A stretch of DNA of 64,000 nucleotides from Neofusicoccum parvum (Eukaryota > Ascomycota > Dothideomycetes > Botryosphaeriales > Botryosphaeriaceae). The notes below the pieces were generated by a model. It was not told where the DNA came from, searched no databases, and saw nothing but the letters and a program-made list of their open reading frames with translations. Position 1 is the stretch's first letter, and each line of letters opens with the position of its first letter. Shown one piece after another: positions 22,557 to 35,203 of this stretch. The translations under genes and the position numbers were made by a program. Where the stretch lies: the NCBI GenBank assembly GCA_020912385.1, contig CP087218.1, forward strand, positions 744,001 through 808,000, in the 5' to 3' direction.

Positions 22557-23964
22557 ACAGGCATCCAAAAGAAGAAAGAAGAAAACAAACAAAGTTCAGT
22601 CGAACTTTAACTCGTTCAGCATTCAGCGCATAGATTTCCATTTTTGATATCATGGTCTCATTTACTTTGAAATTCCTGTATAATACTTCCGACACCTACT
22701 ACTTTCCATTTCACATACCGTTTTCCCTTTTTTCACATCTGTCCCCCGCGGGGCAAAATACTCTAGAGTCGGGTAATATCTGCGACGTTGGGTGCATGGG
22801 GAAGCGCTTATTTCCTCCGCGTCCCCGCTATGGGGATGTTGAAGACACAGACGGTGTTTGAGAGAAAGAGAGGGCCACGGCAGAAGGGGGCGTGTCATGT
22901 TCACATCTTTGTTGTTACGCACCTGTGTTGCTGTTACGTGGTCTACGAGAAGGCATGGCTTTAGGACCCTTGGTGGTTACAAAGGTTCTTCTCGGTAGTT
23001 TTTAAGTAGAGAAAAGTAAAATCATTTCAAACCAGTGTTTCTCATCTTGTGTACTTGGAGCGTGAATGGAGCACGAGCAGTAATAAGGCATCGAGGTTTT
23101 GTCAGGCATTCTACCTAAGACTCATTTTGGGGAGTGTCTGATGTGGGGTAGGATGTTTTGTCAGCCGCACCTTATCTGGTGCACGTTCGGGGTGGTGAAG
23201 AATGTCTAAGCTCACAAATCCTCTCACAGATACGGCGGGACGACGTTGCAATAAACTCTCCCCCAGATTTTCCAGCTGCGCCGCATCCAGGTCTCCGGCT
23301 CCGGGTCAGTTAGCTACGCTAGTGTGCATGGCAAAGCGGCGTGGAAGGCGGCACAGCTTTCGCTTTGATTTTATTACGATCTGTTTCGAGTGGAGCAAGT
23401 CACGTGCGTCCAAGCGCCGGGTGGGTGAGGCGAAGGCGGCACAGCAACAGCGCGAGTCAACAGCCTAACGCTCCTTCCTCATCCTACAGCGAACTTTAAG
23501 CAGACTTGCTTCCTCGCTCTCGAGATCAGCCCGTAACGAAGAGGGCTGCCCGGCAGCGCAGCGCCAAACACACTTCAGAGCGATGCTTAAGTTGAGCAGA
23601 TGGCGTTCTTGAGCCGTGCCGTTCAACCCTCGTCCCGATCTCCTTCGCGCAACCCACACGTAGACACACAAATACCAACACCCCCATAACCCATCTCTCT
23701 TCTATTTCCGCGTTCCGCAATGCTCATCGCGTGCCCAAATTTAGCGACGGCGTTCTCGCGTCGCCGCTCTGGTCTGCCGCAGATCTGCTTGCCCAGCCAG
23801 TGAGAGCGACGCGCTACCATGGGTCGGCGCTTAGGGAGTCGCTGTGCCGCAATGCGCTGCTCTATACATATTGCCCTGCTCGAGCCGCGCTGGCGTGGTG
23901 GCAGCGCTCTCCTGGAGCAATGGATCGACTCCCTTCGTTGCGTGTTGTGCTGTTGTGCTGAAGA
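22557..23964. other. Intergenic region, 1.4 kb, subtilase to DUF3433 gene
   Basis: It contains the subtilase 3' end and the promoter of the first DUF3433 gene. No gene, repeat or RNA is recognised. Confidence 0.55.
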
Positions 23965-26900
23965 ATGCGTTTGCCGAGATTCTGGAGGAAGAGTAGGGCT
24001 GGAGGTGGGGATGAAGAAGCCGCGGGCAATGACTCGGGACCGACGAACACGCACGGTGAACAAAGCAGAAGACGCGACGCGGGATACGAGTTGCCCGTGA
24101 GGCCTAATGCAGGAAGGACGGACAGCGCAAACAGCCATACCTCATACTCTCACCAAGGGATCCCACCGAATGCCACCAAGGATCTTACCTACCAACTCTG
24201 GCGGCCCTTTTTCCTGCGCAAGCTCTTTCTATTCGCCCTCATCGTCCTGTTTATCTTAATTGGAATAACGCTGGGCGTCCTGTACAGCCAATCGAGACAG
24301 CACAATGGCCTCAGCAGCGCGCGAGAGGGCTACTACTATCTCTGGACATATGGACCCACAGCCGGTATGCCATACAGTCGCTCTTTGAAACCCCAGAAAA
24401 CCCCAATTTTCTGACTTACATCCACAGTTTTCACCTCAATCGCTGCGCTATGGGCACAAGTCGAGTACCGCTCCAAGCAACTGATGCCCTGGAACGCGCT
24501 GCAACGCGCGCCGCAGTGCGCTGAGAACAGCGTGCTGCTTGACTACGTGGACCCGATGAACGTCGTCAGTTTGTTCCACTCTGCCCGCAAGTCGCACTTC
24601 TTCGTCTCCGTTGCCATCGCTGGTGCGCTGACGGCGCAGCTGATGGTTGTGCTGTCGAGCGGCTTGTTCGAAGCCGTGAGCGTCATGGTTCTGAAGGAGG
24701 ACGCAGCCCTCACGGCGACGGAGGTATTTACCGGGGAGTATGACTACACACTCACCTCAAGGCCGGCAACGGTTATTTATGGGCGATTGTTGTATAATCT
24801 GTCGTACCCGCTGGGCACGACGCAGGACTACGCCTATCAGCTGTTCAACACGTCGCACTGTGAGTTCGTCCGTCCAGTTTACACCCAACACCCGCAGTTA
24901 AGCTTACACGGCTGTCTTAGCATCTGTCGAGAACATGACCGCCACTGTCGATGTCTTCTCCGCGGACCTGGACTGCTCGCGCGCCGCTGTAGATCGAGTG
25001 ACCCCAGCATTTGCCACTGGAGGAACCGAGAACACTCTCCTTGACGGCATTAGTTTCACCATCACGACTGACAGTAGCGCGACGGATGTTTGGGTGTCAT
25101 CAGACACCGAGGATGCGAACAACTGCACGGGAATGGTTGCGAAGGTCCCAACGACTGCTTCGTGGGGCTACAATGGGTCTTATTGCGCAAACCAAGAGGC
25201 AGGCTCAGATAGGAACCGACTGGTGATGGTGTTCGGATCCTGGGATAGTGAGGTCATGTCAACACTGTCGCTCACGGGCACGGCGACAAGCACTGAGGGG
25301 CTGATACCGGCGTCGCTTTTGGCAGGGCAGGAGTCGGAGACTTCATCGACGGCGACGCGGAGTGTGTCCACGGCTGTGGGTTTCTCTACCGCCAGTCCTT
25401 CCCCTGCCGAAAGCACTTCTTCTGGAAACGACATTCAGCTGAACGATCCCACATCCGATGACGTCTCCATACAGACTGCCGCGAAGAGCACATCCACCGC
25501 CTCTAAAGACGTCTTCATCCAAACGGTTGCGAGGAGCACGTCCGCTAGCTCCAAAGATGTTTTCATTCAAATAGTGCCGAAAACAACGTCCGCCGCCTCC
25601 CCGACCGCCACGTCCTCGGGCGACCACGATATCCAAATAGACGACCCGACAAACGATCTTTCGGCCGCCGTCCTCGCTAAACGTGCCGACGACACGATCA
25701 GCTCCGCCGCCACGTTGACAGTCCCAGCATGGACCGGATCGGCGACCTACTTTGTCCTTCCCACCTCCTCCTACACTGCTTCCCTTGCCATCGTCTGCAA
25801 GCCGCGCTACACCGTCCAAAAGGCCAACGTCACGCTCAGCAAGACGGCCAGCACGCCTGATACAAATACCAATACCGTCAGCAGCGGCAGCGGTCTCGCG
25901 TTCCAAAACCTGACACTGTTGGAAGGCGATGCGGCGCAGGAGCGGCAGCTGGACAACTTCACGGCGTGGGCGATGATGAGTCCCGTGTTCCAGGCGATGG
26001 AACTGTCGAACTCCGAGCTCAGCAGCGGGGGGCTGATGAGTTTTGTGAACGCGATGGCGCCGTCGAATGATAGTGATGGCGGAGATGAGGTGGATAGGTT
26101 GATTGCGGGTCTGCAGCAGACATACCGCTCCATCTCGGCGCAAGTGGCCAACGAATACCTAACGCAGCAGCAGAACTCAAGCAGCAACAGGCCTGAACAG
26201 AACCAAGATGGCACTCGACTGACCGGCAAGACCGTAGCCCAGGAGATGCGCCTTGCCATGCAAGCCCCGGCGTTCTGGATCACAGAAGTAGCATTGTTGC
26301 TCGCGGTCTTCGGCACATCTTACCTGCTGCTCAACGCCAATGACATGAAGGTTTCACACGATCCGAGCTCCGTCGGTGGACTGGCCACTATCCTGGCGCG
26401 CAGCAAGAACTTCATGCGGCTACTTGCCGGGACGGGGGCGATGCCGCTGCGAAAGATTAGGGAAGAGGTGCTGGCAGGACAAGGGACGGAGTTCGCGGCA
26501 GGAGTAATGCACGCGGCGAGGGGGTCGGCCGCGCGTTACCAGTTCCTCATCGATTTGAACAATGGGGAGCAGCAAAGCACGTCTCAGGGGCAAGGGGACG
26601 TCGATGTGCAGCGCCGAGACATACTCAACTGTGACGATCCGCCTGAATGGTACCATCCGTTCGCGGTCTCGCTCCTTGGACGCGTGCTCATCGCGTCTGT
26701 CCCGCTCGCACTGATCATCGCGCTTGAGGTCCTTTACCAGTACTCGGCGCGGCACGATGGGCTGGCCGACATCGACAACACCAACCTCTACGTACACTAT
26801 GTGTGGACGTTTGTGCCGACGCTGGCTATGGTCGGCGTGGGCCAGCTATTCGGCATGCTTGACTTCGCAACCAAGGTCTTCGCACCGTACAGTGCGCTAT

Positions 26901-28363
26901 CGCGGCCAGGGGGCGGCGCCGCCAGCATCTTGGACAGCTATCTCAACAAGCTGGGTGTGCACGCGCTGTACGCTGCGTTCACGAAGCGGCAATGGGCTGT
27001 TGCCGCCGCCGCTGTGGCCACCGTACTCAGCCCGTTCCTGACCATCGTGACGAGCGGCTTGCTGAACGCAGCGGTCGCGCCCGCCAACTACACGGTTATC
27101 GTCACGCGCCTCGACGACTTCAGCATCCTCAAGGCCGACAACGGCGGTGATGGGATAGTTGCGGCCAATCTCGTCTACGCAAACAACCTGTCCTACCCAC
27201 AGTGGACGCATGACACCCTTGCGCTGCCGCGCATCCTTCTCGACCCAACGCAGCAGTCCTCCACCTCTGTCGCCACCCACGCCCGCAACGCCAGCACAGT
27301 CCGCGCCACCGTCCCAGCCGTCCGTGGCGTGGCCAACTGCACCATCGTCCAACCATCCGACCCCGCCGTCTTCGGCAACTGCACAGAAGTATGGCGAGAT
27401 GTCGCACTCAATTCCACACTTGTCGGCAACGAATACTCGCCCAACGTAAAATCCACGTTCTCAGGCAACGGGTACTTCGGCAACTGGGGCCCGCCGAACT
27501 TCTCCACCAATTCCGCCTTCCCAGCAAACAGCTCTGCACGCAATGACCCTGGCTGCCCGCCCATCATCGCGTCATTTGGCCGCGTTGCCGACGGCGTCGT
27601 TGCGGAGGTCACGCACATGGCTTGCGCGCCGTACATCGAGCGCGTGGAAGCCGACGTCGTGCTCGAGCTGCCGGCGTACCGCATCGTCGGCGCGCCGGAA
27701 GCGAGCGCGATTGGGACGGGAGAGTCCTGGAGCACCGAGTACTGGGCGTTCTCAGCAGGGGGCAAGGAAGGGTACAAGTTGACGAACCCGAATCCGAAGA
27801 ACGACACGAACGAGGACCTGGCGTCGCTCTTTGGGCTTGCGGTGTGGGGACCGGATGGCGTGCCGAAAGGGGAGCTGGCGACGGACGAGGAGGTGCTGGT
27901 GAAGAGAGTTGAGAAGGTGTATGCGCAGGTGATGGCGCAGGTTTTGAACGTGGAGAGGGATGATGTGAACGCTACCATCACCTCCTCCGCGGACTCGAGC
28001 AAGAGGAAAAGGGAGCTGGCGGATGACAGGTTTCAGGGCACCATCTTGGATTCTGGCAGGACGAGGTTGAAGCAGAGTCCTGTGTCGACAAGGATTCTGG
28101 AGGGGTTGCTTGCTACCATGTTCATCTGTGCGGCGCTGACGTTCGCGTTACTGGATACTCGCAAAGTCTTGCCGAAGAATCCGTGTAGTATCGCGGCTGT
28201 GGCGAGTATGCTAGCCGGGTTCCCATCTCTGCTCGCAAGCGTACCAGATGGCGCAGAGTGGATGGATGATAAGCAATTAAGGGAGAGTGGCGTGTTCAAG
28301 GGAGCCGAGTTTGGTCCAAGGTGGTGGGAAGGGGAGGGTAGAAATAGTAGAGTAGACACGTGA
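23965..28363 (+). CDS. DUF3433-family multi-pass membrane protein, long paralog
   Basis: Exons 23965-24364, 24428-24859 and 24921-28363 give 1424 residues. Family membership in the fungal DUF3433 group rests on the motif VFTSIAALWAQVEYRSKQ and the following LLDYVDPMNVVSLF; the biochemical role is unknown. Membrane segments are TM1 (about 87-107), TM2 (SVAIAGALTAQLMVVLSSG), then a large Ser/Thr- and N-glycosylation-rich outer domain, TM3 (LLLAVFGTSYLLL), TM4, TM5, TM6 (ATVLSPFLTIVTSGLL), a second outer domain of about 340 residues with many NxS/T sites and cysteines (27.07-28.09 kb), and a last segment (LATMFICAALTFALL). The architecture is thus duplicated: outer domain, membrane block, outer domain. 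Introns have GTATGC and GTGAGT donors. It is the first of two tandem copies; the second exon is 432 nt in both. Confidence 0.88.
25427..25662 (+). repeat. Imperfect 16-17-residue repeats inside the DUF3433 gene
   Basis: The encoded segment has three units of the form KDVFIQTVARSTSASS, bounded on each side by a GNDIQLNDPTSD-like motif (DIQLNDPTS and DIQIDDPTN). A single DIQLDD copy occurs at the equivalent place in the neighbouring paralog (about 30337-30354). The repeats lie in the glycosylation-rich outer loop and probably grew by unequal crossing-over. Confidence 0.7.
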
Positions 28364-28997
28364 TAGCGGTTCTTTGACGCACAAGGTGGCGTCTTATACC
28401 TTTGGCTGCTTAAAAAAGCCCTTACATGTAGATTAATAGATATCTGACCGAGCGTCACCCTCCTTTTGGACCACTCCGGATTACCGTAGCAGTTAGCAGT
28501 CCGGCTGCGCCGTACACGTGATTTACGCGCCGCGAAAGGGTCATGTCGCTTCACGCTCAGCCGAACAGGTGGGGGCGGCACAGCGGAAGTGGGGCCCGTT
28601 GATTAGCTCAAATCTACGCCATAAGCGCGCATTGAATATGGTGTCTTGCTCTCCTTGCTGTAAAGAAAGCACCATGCTCCCAGCGTGCAGATGCTCAAAT
28701 TCTCCAACAGGATCAGGTGACGATAAAGGGTTGCAAGAGACAAGCACAGTGTAGACTCCTGTATTCTGGACTTGGTTGCGCACATTCTCCCAGAGGTACC
28801 GCTGGGCTGGGATGTGACTTTCTATTCCGGGATAGACTGGGCCAATAGCAGGCCTCGGACCTCGAGCACAGCGGTTACACCAGCAGATCAAGTTGCTGTG
28901 CCTCAGTTGCTGTGCCTCACCAGATAAACCCCTATATTAGAAGATTTCCTTGCAGGAGATTTCACATAGCCATGCAGTCTTTGTTCTTACTGTCCCA
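28364..28997. other. Spacer between the tandem DUF3433 genes
   Basis: These 634 bases separate the two paralogs and must hold the terminator of the first and promoter of the second. No gene is seen. Confidence 0.6.
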
Positions 28998-31900
28998 ATG
29001 GTGTCGCGGCCAGTCTCTCCCATGAGTTGGGCAAGCTCACTGAATGACGACCACACACACCATCACGACGGTCAGGCGGCTCGTGCGGACGTCACTCCGC
29101 GCACTTCTACCCACGAGGATATGACTCCGGAATTTCAGTCTCGCAATACAGCAGCTCGGCGGAGGTCTTCTTCTGAAGACTCATCAGGATCAAATTCCGC
29201 CCTGGGATACGCGACCCATGAGACTTCGGACCAGTTGAGGGCATCGCTGCTCCACCAGCCTCGACATGGTCATGTAAAGAAGTTCTGGACTCCGTTTTAC
29301 CTTCGCCAACGCATTCTTTTGTCTTTCATCATCTTATTTGTAACTTTAATCATTGTTCTTGCCGTTCTTTTCGGCCTTTCATCAAGAGAAGAACGTCTGG
29401 CATCAGCAAACTCGAAGCTGTATTACCTATGGGTATACGGTCCAATAGCAGGTAAGCTATAAGCCACTCTGCTGGAAACTTCAGCTAAATTCCCTCTCAG
29501 TGTTCACCTCCATCGCCGCATTCTGGGCGCAAGTCGAGTACCGCTCAAAGCAGATGGTGCCCTGGGTTCTGATGGCGCAGGGCCCACAGACCGCGTGGAA
29601 CAGCCTACTTCTGGACTACATCGAGCCCATGAACATCATCAGCCTGTACAACTCGTTCCTGAATCGCCACTGGATGGTCGTGGCAGCGATCGCTGGTACG
29701 TTGATAATCCAGCTTGCGACCATCCTCTCCAGCGGGCTTTTCGTCTCGATCCCAACTACGCTGCGAGACGTGAATGCGCACTTGACGGCTTGGGAAGCTT
29801 TCTCTGGATCTGTGCTGGCAACTGCGGGATCGGAGCCTGCGACAACTGTCTACGAGATGCTCACATCGAACCGTTCGTATCCTGATGGAACCTATGGCCA
29901 ATATTCCTATCAATGGTTCAATTCATCCAATGGTCAGCATGTTGCCTCCACGTCGTCGTTAGCTTACTAACCCTACCTAGAGGACGTCTTCAACATGACC
30001 GCCCTCGTCGATGTCTTCTCCGCAGATCTCTCGTGCGAGGTTGGGACCGTGAAAAGCGTCTCAACTGGGAAATCAAATGGCTACAGCAACAACACACTTG
30101 GCGAATACATGCAGCTCGACTACGATACCGGGCATACGCAGACAGATATCAGCATGGACACCGGCTCCTGTTCGGATCTCCACATATCTGTGAGAGATGG
30201 GAAGTCCTTCGGTTACAGCGGTAGCTCTTGCAGCAACGCCAATGCTCAAGAGGATGACCCTCGTCGTCTTGTGCTGCTGTGGGGGACGTGGGCAAACGCA
30301 GGTCCCACCGGGCCTGTAAAGCGAGCGCCGCAGAACGACATCCAGCTAGACGATAGCTGGACCACCTTGCGTGAGGCGAGCCTGTCGAGTGCAGCAGAAG
30401 ACAACACGGGCGTGAACACCCACACTGTCGACGTTGCAACCTCAACCAGACCATCAGTGACCGGGGCAACGACCACTGCGGGACCTGCTACCACGCAGAT
30501 CAGCCAGCATGTCTCTACCGATGACGGAGACCTCAGTCCCTCTGGCATCATAACGGGAGTCACGAAAATTGCCACGTCCGACAGGATTGACATTTCCCCG
30601 ACGCCCGGCGTGCCCTTCACAATCGGCAGCCTGACCCTGCAGCTCGCCGCACCCACCTTCAGCCCGTCCCTCGGCCTCGTCTGCAAGCCCAGCTACTCCA
30701 TCCGCAAGGGGAGCGTGACGCTCAGCAAGGACGCCGACGGCGCCACCACGCCATCCATCTCCTTCAGCGGCAACGAGACAGCGAGCACGCTGCCCAACGT
30801 CACGTCGTGGGACGTGCTGGGAGCCTTCGCGCAGTCCGTCGCACAGGCCGAGACGTCCACCTCGTCCCCGAGCCTGGCCGCCCTCATCAACGCCACCACC
30901 CCGCAGCCCAGCTCCGCGCGCGACGCAGACACCACGGCGGTGGCGCTGGCCCAGCTCTTCCGCCTCGCGTCGGCGCAGGTCGCCCACGGCCGCCTCAAGG
31001 CCGCGACGCAGACGCGCATCGGCGGCGCCGCTGCGTCGCAGGAGCCCCGGCTGGCGGTATACGCGCCGTCGTTCTGGGCGACGGAGGCGCTGCTGCTGGC
31101 CCTGACGCTGGCGGCCGGCCTGCTGCTCTTCCTCTCCGCGCCCTCCGCGACGGCCACGCCGCGCGACCCGTCGACCGTCGCCGGGCTGGCCGCGATCCTG
31201 GCCCGCAGCCCGGGCGTCGCGGCGGCGCTGGACGGCGGCGGGCTGGCGAGCACGCGCGACCTCGAGGCGCGCCTGCGGCACGCGCGGTTCAGCACCGGCG
31301 TGGCGGACGGCACGCGCGCGTTCGTGATCGCGAGCGAGGCCTCCCCGACGACGACGACACTTCCAAACGCGACCGACCGCGACAGCCCGCCGTGGTACCA
31401 ACCCTTCGCCCTCACGCCCGCGGGCCGCGCGCTCATCCTCTCCACGCCGCCCGCGCTGGCCCTGCTGCTCGAGCTGCTTCTCCGCCGCTCGGCCGCCGCC
31501 GCGGGCTCCTCCTCCCCCCCTCACCACGCCTGGACGTGCGTCCCCGCCGCCGTCGCGCTCGCCGTCGCCCGCCTCTTCGCCTCGCTCGACGCCGCGGCCA
31601 GGCTGCTCGCGCCGTACGCCCGGCTCCGCGCGGGCGCCGCGCCCGCGAGCTGCGTCGTGCAGGACCGCCGGCGCGAGGGCGCTGCGTCCGCGCTGTGCCG
31701 CGCGGCGCGCGCGCGGCAGTGGGCCGTCGTCGCGGCGGGGCTGGCGGGGGCGGTGGTGGCGCCGTTGCTGGTCGTCGCCGCGGCGGGGCTGGTGAGGGTT
31801 GAGCAGACGGCATCGGGGGGCGCGTGGAGGCTCGCGCTGGGCGCGGGCGAGGCGAGGGTGCTGGAGGGCCTGCTGGCTGCCTTGTTCGTCTGCGCGGCGC

Positions 31901-32205
31901 TGGCTTTCGCGCTGCTGGGTGCGCGCGGCGTCGTGCCGAAGAGCCCGGGCTGCGTGGCGGCTGTGGCGAGTTTGCTGGCTGGGTCGGAGCTGCTGGAGAG
32001 GATTCCTGAGGGTGCGGAGTGGATGGATGATGAGCAGTGGCGAGAGGAGGGTGTGTTTGAGGGGATGGTCTTTAGTCTGGGGTGGTGGGGAGGGGGGGAT
32101 AGTGCAGTGAATCACGAGGATGGGGGGTATTCTGATGGTGGTGGGGCGGGGATGAGGTTTGGGATTGATGTTGGGACGGCGATGAGTGAAAAGAGTGGAA
32201 GATAA
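28998..32205 (+). CDS. DUF3433-family membrane protein, short paralog lacking the second outer domain
   Basis: Exons 28998-29451, 29501-29932 and 29981-32205 give 1036 residues. The start is the ATG of MVSRPVSPMSW. The N-terminal half matches the upstream copy closely in layout: TM1 (LLSFIILFVTLIIVLAVLF), VFTSIAAFWAQVEYRSKQ, LLDYIEPMNIISLY, and TALVDVFSADL. The second intron contains a perfect CTTACTAAC branch site. After TM6 (VVAPLLVVAAAGLV) only about 19 residues precede the final membrane segment (LEGLLAALFVCAALAFALL), whereas the long paralog has about 340. The last exon is strikingly G/C-rich and Ala/Arg-biased from about 30.6 to 31.95 kb. It is probably functional, since the frame is intact, but diverged. 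Function is unknown. Confidence 0.86.
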
Positions 32206-35203
32206 GGGAGACAAGGAGTTCATAAGCGTGGACGGTGAGTGGTGACAGAAATAGAAGAGAGACCCACATGGGAAAGGGACCCTTAGAGAGATTAATACAG
32301 GGTCTTAGAGAAAAGTCGGACGGAAGAGACGGAAGGGAAGCTTGATACCCACGTGTTGTTGTTGTTCTTTACCTTAGTCCCCTCTTCTCCGAATTCAGCT
32401 TCGACGTTGACATTCAGGTACCACACCTGCACCCAATGAGAACGAGACATACGCGGTGCCAACCACGGTATGCTTGAGAATCCTCTCTCCAGACTCGCAT
32501 CCTCCACGTCGCAGAGGGTGTGACAAGGAGAGTTCTTGAACCATAGGACTGCTGTTTCGTGACCATCCTCCGCCCTTCACTCCTCTATCCCAATACCCTG
32601 GCACCTCGTTCGTGTGATCACGGACACAGTTCCCCAAAGCGTGTAGCTCGTACTCCTTCTCATGCCGCGTGCACCTAGCTTTTCCAACGGCCAGGTCAAG
32701 GGCCCTCCAGCAGCAAGGGATGAACGCTCTCGAAAGGCAGGCCGGGGATTTCGTGCGTTGCGCCTCCCCACAATCTAGCCCTCTGCCCGTCGTCATGGGC
32801 GCAAGATAAGCAACTTCCCTTCCCGCGCGGCAAGCACGTTGTCAGGGACACAGCCCGCATCTCCACGGCGCCAGGCAGCCCGCCAGCCACCCCGGCCAGA
32901 ATCTCGGCACACAGATCCTGATCGTCGGCGCCTGAGCCCTTCCGGGTCGTCGCCCCCCCAGCTAGCCGGATGCGGGAGATGAAGTTCATTGCGGAATGTG
33001 GACCGCGGTGTGGGAAGCTTGTCACGGCCGCCCGTCGATAGCTCGTACCCTTTTGTCTGCGCTGTGCGCCGGCCGGCTGCGGGAACGAGGCCCGCGGCTA
33101 CCGGAGGATCCGCGTCAGCGGCTTAGCGCCGCTGAAGGGGAATGGCTGGTGTCGGGCGCACCGCTCGTCGTGGGCAAGGCGGGCGGGTGTGCGGCGTGCG
33201 TCATTACAGGCGTTAGGAGGATGCCGCACGGCTAGGGCCTGTAGCTGCTTATACTGATCCAGAGCCCTGGGATACAGGATTTGACGAGTTGACTCGTGTA
33301 CGCGTTAGGTCGGTCTTGGTTGCGATTGGGAATATGGCAGTTGCCGCTGTCACTATTGCCTGACCCGGGTCGTTGGGACGCTGGAGTGAAGGCTTCAAAA
33401 AGTAGGGTAGCTTGTTGGACGGGAAAAGCTCTGTCAAATCAGTGAGATCGGGCCGAGACTGACGAGTTATTTGTCCACGAGAGCGGAGCATGCCAGGAAG
33501 TGCGGTTGGTGCTGCCGGGTCGAGACTCCAAGGCCCGGAACTTCCGAGAGCACCTCCTGGTGCAGCTGTCTGCAACCTCGAGCCGTTGAGGCAGAATCAT
33601 CTGTTTGGTCCTGCCGTGGCGAGCCTGGACCAGGCTCCAGCGCGGGAGGTGAAAAAGCTCCGGGCCAGGCGAACTTCGCTTGGCAGGTACCGTGAGGAAG
33701 AGACTCCGGTGAATCCGAATCGAAGACCATGAGGAACCAATGCACCCTGACTCGCCATCCGCTAGAGTAGAGTGCAATTGGAAAACTCCCATTGGATGAG
33801 CGTGGTATCTTAGGATCGGGCGGGTGTGATCGATCGTGGCTGTGAAGTCTGCTCGGCCACATTTCACTCGGTTACTGGTAGATTCTGAGTAAGATACGTG
33901 TAGCTCTGGGATTTAGGACGAGGCCTGAATTCCTGACTCATCGATAATTTACACCGTAGACTGAAAAGGAATGGTTCTAGACAGGCGAGGTGGTTGGGAA
34001 TCTGGACCAGGACGGATTAGGGCACGGAATGGCAGGTCAACTGAGTCAGTGTAGTTCCTCCTTGGTGGAAACTCCAGGACTCCTGAGTCGGCCACCGCGC
34101 AATCGAGGTGTTGTTGTGGTGTGAAAACGCCGGTTGGCATTTGTGAAGCAAGGGATGAAGTCGAGCAGGCGTGGCTGAGGCCTGCACGTCGAACGCCTGG
34201 ACCGCCTGGAGATCAGGGACGCATCACCGCTCCGTGCCAATCAGCAACTCGAGTGCCAGCAAGCGTTGGACCGGATACGTGCCGTCGGCCGGGCCGGCCA
34301 ATGTGGGGAAGCATCGAGTAATTTGCATTGGTAGCGTCGAGGCTAGCGACGACCATTGTCCGTTTCCGGAGAGTTGTAGTGAAGTGCGCGGATCTGGACG
34401 GTGCTTGAACCGTCAGCATCTCGATGAAGGGGGAGTGGGAATCAGTCCTCTCTGCCGCAGAAGACAACGCGGAGAGCGGGGGAGTGAGACGACTGCCATT
34501 CAAGCAAGCCGTCCGCTTCTGTTCAGCCCAGCTGCGTGGCAGCCAGCGCCAATTGAGATCCTGCACAGCCACTGCTGCCACCGCTGTCGTCAGATCGTTC
34601 AGCCCAAACGGCTTTCATAATGATCCTCGCCGACACGCATGCCCAATCACAGGGGCCGACGTGCAGCAGTTGGTCTGGGCTCCACATCTAGAGCTCCCTT
34701 TGTCCTGGCCAGAGCTGCGTGAATGGCGGGATTACGATGGTGGCAGCTGCGCGGCGAAGCTTGGAACGAAGGGTTCGGCAGGGTGCGATGGATGAGGGTG
34801 GCGCCCATTAGAGCGTGACCGAATGCAGCTCAGCCTCTCTGGAGCCTCCAAAGCTAGTGGCCCGGGGTTCCCATAGGGCTACCAGGTCGAGGGCGTGACG
34901 TTCGGAAGACAGGACGCACTATGATGGTGCTTGTGTCGTGGTCGACCGGAAGGCGGAGAGGGTCTCAGGAACAATGGCCCGCATCGACGGCCCGCATTGT
35001 GACTTCTTAAGGCAGCAGACTTCCCGGCTCGAATCGACTTTCCATCAGCATCATCACTCCACTGCCTCTCATTCCAAAGGCCCTCAGCTCTCCACCATCT
35101 CTTCGAAGCAATCTCTTCAAGACCGTCGCTACTAAACAATCCTTGCGCTTGCCGCCCTATTCTTCACAGTAAGCCTTTCACCACCATCCACGGGGAAGCA
35201 AAG
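32206..35203. other. Long gene-free region, 3.0 kb
   Basis: I see no gene. Open frames of 60-150 codons overlap on both strands without recognisable domains, signal peptides or splice-linked extensions. The last 200 bases before 35204 are C/T-rich and look like a leader. The size suggests either a complex promoter, a non-coding RNA or decayed sequence. Confidence 0.5.

Noticed and set aside
30454..32223. 589-codon minus-strand open frame opposite the short DUF3433 gene
   Set aside because: Shadow of the strongly GC-ending codons of the plus-strand gene, which has clear membrane motifs and splice sites.
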